A stretch of 64,000 nt of DNA from UBA7672 sp965229115 (GTDB lineage Bacteria > Pseudomonadota > Alphaproteobacteria > Caulobacterales > Hyphomonadaceae), in NCBI GenBank assembly GCA_965229115.1, contig CBDDIR010000003.1:3162001-3226000 (forward strand). The letters run 5' to 3'. Each line of letters starts with the position of its first letter. Position 1 is the stretch's first letter. Below the pieces are notes generated by a model that did no database searches, was not told where the DNA came from, and worked only from the letters and a program-made list of their open reading frames with translations. Below, in pieces: positions 51,290-57,629 of the stretch. Position numbers and translations under genes: made by a program.

Positions 51290-51412
51290 TTAGCCGGCGA
51301 TGACGCCCGGGCTGACCATCTGAACGCTGAAATAGGCGCCCAGGATCACGCACATGGCCCACTGCGGCGCGATGCGCATGGAGGCGGTGCCGAGGTTGCG
51401 GAGGGTGCGCAT
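51290..51412 (-). CDS. Putative 40-residue membrane protein
   Basis: A small ORF from ATG at 51412 to TAA at 51290. It encodes a basic start (MRTLRNLGTASMRIAPQ) followed by a hydrophobic helix WAMCVILGAYFSVQMV. Codon use matches the genome, with C- and G-ending codons. The ribosome-binding site is weak. It lies just beyond tRNA-Leu on the same strand upstream side. Treat as tentative. Confidence 0.4.
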   Translation of the reverse strand: MRTLRNLGTASMRIAPQWAMCVILGAYFSVQMVSPGVIAG

Positions 51413-51540
51413 TTTACGAACCGGAACTCTAAAGAACACGCGGGACTATCCTGCGCGTCTTCAGGGATCGTGGGCGAAGATCGCAAACATCCGGTTCACG
51501 GAATGCAGAAATTTCGATCGAATTCGACCGAAACCCCGCC

Positions 51541-52185
51541 TTAGTGCATCAGGGTCGCTGCGGCGAAACCGCCGACCAGGACCACCACGAAGAGCAGCAT
51601 GAACAGGCCGATGCGCTTTTCGATGATGGGGGCCAGGGTGGGGCCGAAGGTCTTGAACAGCCAGGCGACCAGGAAGAACCGGAGCGCGCGGGTAACCAGG
51701 CAGGCCGCGATGAAGATCGGCAGGTTGAACGCCATCGCGCCGGAGATGATGGTTACCAGCTTGAACGGGATGGGTGTCACGCCCTTGAGGAAGATGATCC
51801 AGACGCCGGCTGCTGCATAAGAGGCGCGGAGCTCCTCTTCCTTGCCGCCATAGCCGAAGACCGAAATGATCGCCGAGCCAACTGCTTCGAACAGGTAGAA
51901 GCCGATGGCGTAGCCGAGCAGCGCGCCGAGGACGGAGGCGATGGTGCAGCCGAAGGCGTAGCGCCAGGACCGTTCCGGGCGGGCGAAGCACATCGGGGCC
52001 AGCATGACGTCTGGCGGGATCGGGAAGAACGAGCTTTCGGCAAACGAGATGGCCCAGAGCGCGGGCTCGGCCTGCTTGCCGCCGGCGAGGCGGATGACCC
52101 AGTTGTAGAGCGCGCCGAGCGGGCCCTTGGCCTTGGGCGAATGAGCGGCTGCAGGAGCCTCGTTAACGGTGCTGGCTTCAGTCAT
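51541..52185 (-). CDS. VTT-domain (YqaA/DedA-like) membrane protein
   Basis: 214 residues. Five or six hydrophobic segments, with SFAESSFFPIPPDVMLAPM at about 48-66 (the F/I-P-x-P-x-D re-entrant signature) and FLKGVTPIPFKLVTIISG (second G-x-T-P-I-P motif). The YqaA branch of DedA proteins is linked to membrane homeostasis; substrate unknown. A 35-residue Ala-rich cytoplasmic N-terminus precedes the membrane part. Divergent from dsbB. Confidence 0.9.
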   Translation of the reverse strand: MTEASTVNEAPAAAHSPKAKGPLGALYNWVIRLAGGKQAEPALWAISFAESSFFPIPPDVMLAPMCFARPERSWRYAFGCTIASVLGALLGYAIGFYLFEAVGSAIISVFGYGGKEEELRASYAAAGVWIIFLKGVTPIPFKLVTIISGAMAFNLPIFIAACLVTRALRFFLVAWLFKTFGPTLAPIIEKRIGLFMLLFVVVLVGGFAAATLMH

Positions 52186-52377
52186 CGTCGGCTGTCCTGC
52201 ATCTCACAAATCAGGCTGTCCCCAGCGCCTAGCACGGGCCGGGCCAGATGAAACCTGAACAAGGCGCCACGCTACCCCCCAGTCGTTGAAACTATCGTCA
52301 ACAGGGGACCAGCCAGTCCGGCTGGCCTGCCGTTTGGTCGCATTGTCGCCCATCTGCCCCCCGATACCTTCCCTGCC

Positions 52378-52929
52378 ATGGAAAAGTTGCCGCTTGATCG
52401 GGTGAGATGGCCGCTCGTCGCCCTGCTCGCGTCCGCGGGCATGCTGGCTGCGGCTTTCGGCATCTTTGAAGCCCTGCTCCACCTCGCCCCGTGCCAGATG
52501 TGCTGGTGGCAGCGGTATGCCCACTTTGCGACCTGCGCAGTGGCCCTGGTGGTCATTGTGCTGAACTGGCGTGGCGCCAGCGCGCGGCTGATGACCTGGG
52601 GCTGCATCGCGATCGGGCTGACGTTCGCGGTAAGCTTCTTCCTGGGAAGCTGGCACGCCCTGTTCGAATGGAACCTCGCGCCGGGTCCGGACACCTGCGA
52701 GGCCGGAACGGGTTCGGAGCCGATCACGGGCAATCTTTCGGACATCCTGTCCCGCCCGATCGGCATCGTTTCGTGCAAGGAAGCGATGTGGCGCTTGCCG
52801 AACGCGCCGTGGGGGCTTTCCATGGCCGGGTTCAACGGGATCATTTCAGGCGTGCTGATGGCGCTGTCATTCTTTGCCGCCACCCGCCCGCCGATCAGAG
52901 ACACTGCGAACGAGCCGGTAGCGCCATGA
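52378..52929 (+). CDS. dsbB: Disulfide bond formation protein B
   Basis: 183 residues with four membrane segments. The first periplasmic redox pair is CQMC (Cys39-Cys42) in LAPCQMCWWQRYAHF; the second pair is Cys107 (PDTCEAG) and Cys133 (IVSCKEAM). DsbB reoxidises DsbA and passes electrons to ubiquinone. Fittingly, the ubiquinone gene coq7 overlaps its stop (ATGA). The DsbA gene is not in this window. Confidence 0.93.
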   Translation: MEKLPLDRVRWPLVALLASAGMLAAAFGIFEALLHLAPCQMCWWQRYAHFATCAVALVVIVLNWRGASARLMTWGCIAIGLTFAVSFFLGSWHALFEWNLAPGPDTCEAGTGSEPITGNLSDILSRPIGIVSCKEAMWRLPNAPWGLSMAGFNGIISGVLMALSFFAATRPPIRDTANEPVAP

Positions 52930-53459
52930 GCCTGTCCACCAACCGCCGTGACGAGATGCTGCGTGTCGACCATGCCGGCGAGTTCGGCGCGGTTGCGATC
53001 TATCGCGGACAGCTTGCCGTGTTCGAGCGCCAGTCGGGCCGCGAGAAGATCACGGCGCAGCTGAAGGAAATGGAGGCCGAGGAGCAGGATCACCTCGACG
53101 CCTTCGACAAGATGCTGAATGCGGGCAGCGTTCGCCCCACCGCGCTGTCGCCGATATGGAATGCTGCGGGCTTTGCGCTGGGCGCTGCAACCGCCCTGCT
53201 CGGCGAGAAAGCCGCGCATGCGTGCACCGAGGCGGTCGAGACCGTGATCGAGGAGCATTACGGCGACCAGATCACCGAGCTTGAGGCTGCGGGCGAGACG
53301 GAGCTGGCGGCGCGGATGACGAAGTTCCGCGACGAGGAAATCGCGCACAAGGAACTGGCGGCTGCCGAGGGCGCGGCGCAGGCGCCGGGCTATCCGGTGC
53401 TGTCGGCGTTGATCCGGTTTGGTTGCCGCGCTGCGATCCGGATTAGTGAGAAGGTTTAG
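52926..53459 (+). CDS. coq7: Demethoxyubiquinone hydroxylase (COQ7 family)
   Basis: 177 residues; the ATG overlaps the dsbB TGA. The carboxylate di-iron ligands are in VDHAGEFGAVAIY, EEQDHLDAF, CTEAVETVIEEHY and RDEEIAHKEL (E-x-x-H motifs). It hydroxylates demethoxyubiquinone at C6 in ubiquinone synthesis. ubiG, acting before and after this step, lies at 61.6 kb. A repeat-rich intergenic region follows. Confidence 0.95.
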   Translation: MSLSTNRRDEMLRVDHAGEFGAVAIYRGQLAVFERQSGREKITAQLKEMEAEEQDHLDAFDKMLNAGSVRPTALSPIWNAAGFALGAATALLGEKAAHACTEAVETVIEEHYGDQITELEAAGETELAARMTKFRDEEIAHKELAAAEGAAQAPGYPVLSALIRFGCRAAIRISEKV

Positions 53460-53500
53460 GGCGCTTCGCGCCTGAGCTTCGGGTTTTCAAACATCTGGAT

Positions 53501-53644
53501 GTGAGCCCCGCGCTCGTGCTTCGACGGACGCGCCTTTCAGGCGCTGCTCAGGATGAGCGCTAGAGTAAGCGCCGGTTTCCCTTAGCGCTCATCCTGAGCA
53601 GCACGCGTGAGCGTGCGTCCGTCGAAGGACGAGCGCGGGCTCAC
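53501..53644. repeat. Two-armed palindromic element, type A copy 1
   Basis: Left arm 53501-53562 and right arm 53583-53644 are inverted copies of about 62 bp around a 20-bp spacer. The ends (GAGC..CGCGCTCGT.CTTCGACGGACG) and inner parts (GCTGCTCAGGATGAGCGCTA) match, but the middle of each arm differs and forms its own small hairpin: GCGCC-TTTCA-GGCGC on the left and GCACGC-GTGA-GCGTGC on the right. It lies 41 bp after coq7. A second copy is at 60035-60159. Confidence 0.85.
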
Positions 53645-54250
53645 GATTGGTCGTTCGGACCAGCGATTGCTGTCCGGGATGCTTGGTGTCGTCTCTCCCA
53701 AGAGGGAGCGGGGCGCATGAAGTCACGCCGTGGGTAGTGCCTGTGCTGCATCGCTGCAGCTGATGCGCGTCTTCACGCGCCCCGTGCTTGGCCGTTCTTC
53801 CCGATATGGCATCCAGGAGTTGGCAATCGACCGCCAAGGATGAATCCCAGGGGCCTTAGCTCCGTGGCCAGTGATCGGTTCGGCGTGTCGGGGAGCTGGT
53901 CCAGAACTCCCTCGGACCCTCCGGTTAGTGACCCCGGAGGCAGTGCTGCGCAGTTCGATTCACCGGGTCGGCTTGTCAGGCCTTCCCGACTTGCTTGAAG
54001 GGGCACGGTAGAGTCCCCGACACCACGCGGCCACGCCGGCCAATGCCCCGACGTCTTGAGCTGGACGTCTCCAAGACCTCCCTTCGTCAGGTGCGGGTGT
54101 GTTTTAGCAGATGGAGGATGGGGCGAGGTTTTGTGGTTCCGGCCGTCCTACAGCAGATTGTGCGAATGCCGTTGTGAACGTGCGTTCTGCACCACCGCCA
54201 TCCTACAGCTGGCGTGTTGGATTCCGCGGAATCTGATGGAACCCACGGAC
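53645..54250. other. Unexplained non-coding core of the repeat island
   Basis: About 600 bp between palindromic elements with no convincing gene; short open frames here lack protein character and ribosome-binding sites. Several short hairpins are visible: GCGCGT-CTTC-ACGCGC (53765-53780), CCTCCGG/CCGGAGG around 53918-53940, GACGTC repeated at 54049 and 54063, and a perfect 14-bp palindrome GATTCCGCGGAATC (54220-54233). It could be a structured RNA, a decayed element or a further composite repeat. Confidence 0.4.
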
Positions 54251-54356
54251 GTCATTCTCGGGCTTGTCCCGAGAATCTCGGTTCTTGCGTCGTGGGGATA
54301 AGCGAGATGTCCCGCTGCTGAGACAACCGAGATTCTCGGCACAGGGCCGAGAATGA
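54251..54356. repeat. Two-armed palindromic element, type C
   Basis: Left arm starts GTCATTCTCGG at 54251 and right arm ends CCGAGAATGAC at 54356; arms of about 34 bp are inverted copies sharing GTCATTCTCGG and CCGAGAATCTCGGTT. Each arm centre is a hairpin, ATTCTCGGG/CCCGAGAAT (54254-54276) on the left and ATTCTCGGC/GCCGAGAAT (54332-54354) on the right, with compensating base changes between arms. Confidence 0.85.
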
Positions 54357-54382
54357 CTCCCCTTGTTGCTCACGCCTGAGGT

Positions 54383-54484
54383 TGTCATCCCGGAAGCGCG
54401 GAGCGCTATCCGGGAACTACTGATCCGCTGTCGTGCTTCTCACAATAGGTCCCGGCTCTCCGCTTCGCTGCGGCCGGGATGACA
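54383..54484. repeat. Two-armed palindromic element, type D
   Basis: TGTCATCCCGG at 54383-54393 and its inverted copy CCGGGATGACA ending at 54484 bound two arms that share only the ends (TGTCATCCCGG...CCGGGA). The arm centres differ but both pair internally: AGCGC-GGA-GCGCT on the left, and CCGC/GCGG on the right. Confidence 0.8.
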
Positions 54485-54505
54485 GGTGGTGGACGCGACC
54501 CTGGG

Positions 54506-54523
54506 TTCCTGCTTTCGCAGGAA
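54506..54523. repeat. Single palindromic half-element, type E
   Basis: TTCCTGC-TTTC-GCAGGAA, a perfect 7-bp hairpin followed by TGACGG. This short GGTTCCTGC..GCAGGAATGAC unit resembles widespread proteobacterial intergenic repeats. Only one arm is present. Confidence 0.6.
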
Positions 54524-54552
54524 TGACGGCGGAGAGGATTGCGGATGGGGGG

Positions 54553-54915
54553 CTAGTGCTTGTGGCCGCCGTCGCGGCCGCACATGAGGTGGGTGTCGCT
54601 GGCCATCCACATCAGTTGGACGCCGGGGGTCCAGGTGAGGGAGTGTTCGCCGTCGCTCCACACGACTTTGGGGATGCCCTGTTCGGGCGGCACGTTGTTG
54701 AGGCGGTAGGCGTTGTCGCCGATCCAGACGAGGGCGGCGCTGCCCTTGCCGGTTTCGGCGAAGGCGAGGACCAGCTTCGAGCCGTCGGTGCAGCCGAAGG
54801 ATGAGCCGCGGGGATCGTCGCTGGGGACCGGGGTGGGCGGCTTCATCTGCGCCAGTGCAGCGGGAGCGGCGAGGCAGAGGGCGGCGGCGATAGCGGCGTT
54901 CCGGAGGATCGACAT
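54553..54915 (-). CDS. MliC-like secreted protein (lysozyme-inhibitor fold), tentative
   Basis: 120 residues with a signal peptide ending LAQM. The mature part is a small beta-barrel-like sequence: FGCTDGSKLVLAFAETG, then AALVWIGDNAYRLNNVP, WSDGEHSLTWTPGVQLMWM and a final HLMCGRDGGHKH. The C-x-D-G start, paired Cys (FGC and LMC) and strand pattern match the MliC (lysozyme inhibitor) fold. The His-rich end GHKH is unusual. It is followed downstream by the repeat island. Confidence 0.7.
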   Translation of the reverse strand: MSILRNAAIAAALCLAAPAALAQMKPPTPVPSDDPRGSSFGCTDGSKLVLAFAETGKGSAALVWIGDNAYRLNNVPPEQGIPKVVWSDGEHSLTWTPGVQLMWMASDTHLMCGRDGGHKH

Positions 54916-55039
54916 GCGTTAGCCCCTGCTTTGTTTACAGGGAGACTGCGCGATCAATTTGCGGGCGGCAAGGGTTTCCCGAGCCTATCAGTGGGTGTTG
55001 GGCCTTTCGCGGTCAGTCCCGGTGCATTTTCAATGCACC

Positions 55040-56191
55040 CTACTCCGCTGCTTTAGTCGCCGCTTGCTCGGCGGCTTCGCGGGCGGATTTCAGGATGGCG
55101 GCGCGGGCTTCGACCTGGGCGACGATCTTTTCGATCATGTCGGCGTTGGAGACTTTGTGGTCGGGCTTGCCCGAAACATACATCATGCCGGCGTCCTTGC
55201 CGCCGCCGGTGAAGCCGAGGTCGGTCATGGTGGCTTCGCCGGGACCGTTGACGACGCAGCCGATGATCGAGAGCGAGATCGGCTCCGAGACGTGGGCGAG
55301 GCGTTTTTCGAGCGCTTCGACCGTGCGGATGACGTCGAAGCCCTGACGCGCGCAGGAGGGGCACGAGATGATATTCACGCCGCGCGTGCGCAGGCCGAGC
55401 GATTTCAGGATTTCGAAGCCGGCCTTGATCTCTTCGACCGGTTCGGCCGAGAGCGAGACGCGGATCGTGTCGCCGATGCCGGCCCAGAGCATGGAGCCGA
55501 TGCCGATGGCGGATTTGACCGTGCCAGTGCGCAGGCCGCCGGCTTCGGTGACGCCGAGATGGAGCGGCGCGTCGGTGGCTTCGGCGAGCGCGTGGTAGGC
55601 GGCGACCGTGAGGAACGGATCGGAGGCCTTCACCGAGATCTTGTACTCGTGGAAATCGTTATCATCGAGGATGCGCGCGTGATCGAGCGCGCTTTCGACC
55701 ATCGCTTCGGGGCATGGCTCGCCGTATTTTTCGAGCAGGTGGCGTTCGAGGCTGCCGCCGTTGACGCCGATGCGCATCGAGCAGCCATTGTCCTTCGCGG
55801 CCTTGATGACTTCGCGCACGCGATCAGCGTTGCCGATATTGCCGGGGTTGATGCGCAGGCAGGCGGCGCCGGCTTTCGCAGCTTCGATGCCGCGTTTGTA
55901 GTGGAAGTGGATGTCGGCGACGATCGGCACTTTCGCGGCGCGGCAGATCTCCGGCATCGCGGCGGTGGATTCCTCGTCGGGGCATGAGACGCGGACGATG
56001 TCTGCGCCTGCTTCCTCGAGGCCGCGGATCTGGTCGATCGTGGCCTTGGCATCCGAGGTCGGCGTGTTGGTCATCGACTGGACGGAGATCGGCGCGTCGC
56101 CGCCGACGAGCACATTGCCGACGCGGATCTGGCGCGACTTGCGCCGCGTGATCGTGCGCCAGGGGCGGATGTGATTGATGTCGTGGCTCAT
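55040..56191 (-). CDS. ispG: 4-hydroxy-3-methylbut-2-en-1-yl diphosphate synthase
   Basis: 383 residues, the usual bacterial length. IspG (GcpE) carries out the [4Fe-4S]-dependent step of the MEP isoprenoid pathway. The TIM-barrel part runs from VGGDAPISVQSMTNTPT through VADIHFHYKRGIEAA; cluster ligands are in ISCPSCARQGFD (two Cys) and IGCVVNGPGEA (third Cys), with a Glu from the latter as fourth ligand. It lies downstream of rodZ, separated by a hairpin. Confidence 0.97.
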   Translation of the reverse strand: MSHDINHIRPWRTITRRKSRQIRVGNVLVGGDAPISVQSMTNTPTSDAKATIDQIRGLEEAGADIVRVSCPDEESTAAMPEICRAAKVPIVADIHFHYKRGIEAAKAGAACLRINPGNIGNADRVREVIKAAKDNGCSMRIGVNGGSLERHLLEKYGEPCPEAMVESALDHARILDDNDFHEYKISVKASDPFLTVAAYHALAEATDAPLHLGVTEAGGLRTGTVKSAIGIGSMLWAGIGDTIRVSLSAEPVEEIKAGFEILKSLGLRTRGVNIISCPSCARQGFDVIRTVEALEKRLAHVSEPISLSIIGCVVNGPGEATMTDLGFTGGGKDAGMMYVSGKPDHKVSNADMIEKIVAQVEARAAILKSAREAAEQAATKAAE

Positions 56192-56252
56192 GGCGTGCCC
56201 GGATCAGACTGTAGTCAGCATTTGGCCCTTTAACATGGCCCAGTAAAGACGA

Positions 56253-56281
56253 CGGCCGCACGACGGAAAGTCGCGCGGCCG
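56253..56281 (-). terminator. Hairpin between rodZ and ispG
   Basis: CGGCCGC/GCGGCCG (56253-56259 with 56275-56281), extended inside by CGAC/GTCG after one mismatch. On the minus strand it is followed by TCGTCTTTA, a weak T tract. It may terminate rodZ transcripts or reduce readthrough into ispG. Confidence 0.6.
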
Positions 56282-56307
56282 TTGAATAATCATCGAAAGG
56301 CCTGTGC

Positions 56308-57492
56308 CTATTGGTCCGGGTAGGCCGCGAGGGCCGGATCGGTGGCCGGGGTTTGCGGCTGGGCCGGGGCCGGGTTCTGGGCGGCCGGAAGCTCGCGCGG
56401 GGCGGGCGTTGTGGCTTGCGCAGGACGCGGGGCGCGCGGCTTGGGCGGCGTTGCGGTTGCGCCCGGAGCGGGGGTGGCGCCGGCAGTTGCGGGCGCGCCG
56501 GCGGCGGGCGGCGTGGGAGCGGCTTCGGCGGCGATCGAGGGATCGACCGGAACGTTGATCGGCGCGCGCTGGGCGGCCATGTCGACGCTTTGCGAATAAA
56601 CCTGACCGCCTTCGGCCTGGACGAGGCCGAGCGAGGCGTCGCCGAGGCGCCATTCGAAGGCCGTGCCGTCGTTGACGGAAACGGTCCAGCCGGCGCCGAC
56701 GCGGACGGGATAGCTCTCACCGGCGACGAAATCGCGGTGGACGTATTTGTCGCCCTTGGCGGAGCGGACTTCGACGGAGCCGGGGCGGAGGGCGACGATG
56801 CGCAGGCGCTGTCCGACCGGATTGGCGGTGTCGGTTGCGGCGGCTGCGGTGGCGTTCGGGGTGGTGGTTGTGCCGGCGGTCGTGGGCTGCTTCTCGCCGC
56901 TGTTCAGGAAGAAGACGGCGGCGGCGCCGACGAGGCCGACGATCAGGAAGCCGAGCATGGGCACGGCGACCGGCAGCTTGCGGGCCTTCGAGGAGGCCGG
57001 CTGGGCGATGTCCTGCTTTTCCGGATCCTTGAGGATCGCGCATTCGGCCAGGTAGCGGTCGAGCGTGTTCTGCTCGTCCATGCCGAGGAAGCGGGCGTAG
57101 GATTTGATGTAGCCCTTGGCGTAAACCGGGGCGCCCAGCAGGTTCGGCGTCATCTCTTCGATGGCGCGGAGGTGGCTGAGGTGGACGCGGGTGTCGCGGG
57201 AGACCTGCTCCAGCGAGTAGCCGGCATTCTCGCGGGCGGCGCGGATGATGGCGCCGATGCGTTGCTGCGGACCGTCGATGGGAGCCTCGGCTGTGAAATC
57301 GGTGTCGGCGTCGGTCACGACGCGCAGGTGCGGAGCGCTGCGGCGCGCGGCGCGCGATTCCGTTTCAGCGTCGTCCTTGGCAATAACCGGGGTATCGGCG
57401 GCGCTCGTCTCGGGCGCGGCAGCCGTTTCATCGGTAGGTTTGGTGGGGTTGGTGTCGTCTTTGGCCACGCCGCTCATACGTTCATCCGACAC
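56308..57492 (-). CDS. RodZ-like cell-shape protein (HTH plus DUF4115)
   Basis: 394 residues from a GTG at 57492; ATG at 57477 is an alternative. An acidic N-terminal region of 75 residues precedes the RodZ-type HTH (about 78-145: IGAIIRAARENAGYSLEQVS, HLRAIEE, VYAKGYIKSYARFLGMD). One membrane segment is at about 172-195. The periplasmic DUF4115 domain (about 228-310) is followed by an 85-residue Ala/Pro-rich tail. RodZ links the MreB cytoskeleton to the cell-wall machinery. Both disordered ends are longer than in E. coli RodZ. Confidence 0.85.
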   Translation of the reverse strand: MSDERMSGVAKDDTNPTKPTDETAAAPETSAADTPVIAKDDAETESRAARRSAPHLRVVTDADTDFTAEAPIDGPQQRIGAIIRAARENAGYSLEQVSRDTRVHLSHLRAIEEMTPNLLGAPVYAKGYIKSYARFLGMDEQNTLDRYLAECAILKDPEKQDIAQPASSKARKLPVAVPMLGFLIVGLVGAAAVFFLNSGEKQPTTAGTTTTPNATAAAATDTANPVGQRLRIVALRPGSVEVRSAKGDKYVHRDFVAGESYPVRVGAGWTVSVNDGTAFEWRLGDASLGLVQAEGGQVYSQSVDMAAQRAPINVPVDPSIAAEAAPTPPAAGAPATAGATPAPGATATPPKPRAPRPAQATTPAPRELPAAQNPAPAQPQTPATDPALAAYPDQ

Positions 57493-57629
57493 GGAAGGGC
57501 ACGTCCCGATGGACGCTAGTTTCCGCTTAAGCCCACCGCCCTAACAAGTGATTACGAAGGTAAGGTGGCGGCACTGGGGCCACAACGTTAATTTCGCTAA
57601 ATCTTCAGCCAGCGAAACGAGTTGCGGCT

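Noticed and set aside
53589..54006. Two overlapping minus-strand open frames of 77-82 codons in the repeat island
   Set aside because: They run through palindromic repeats, lack ribosome-binding sites and have no protein-like pattern; the region is treated as non-coding.
53645..54250. RNase P RNA, 6S RNA or SRP RNA as explanation of the hairpin-rich core
   Set aside because: I could not find the conserved core sequences of any of these RNAs in the interval.
53460..54552. CRISPR array
   Set aside because: The repeats are palindromic pairs of different families, not evenly spaced direct repeats, and there are no cas genes.
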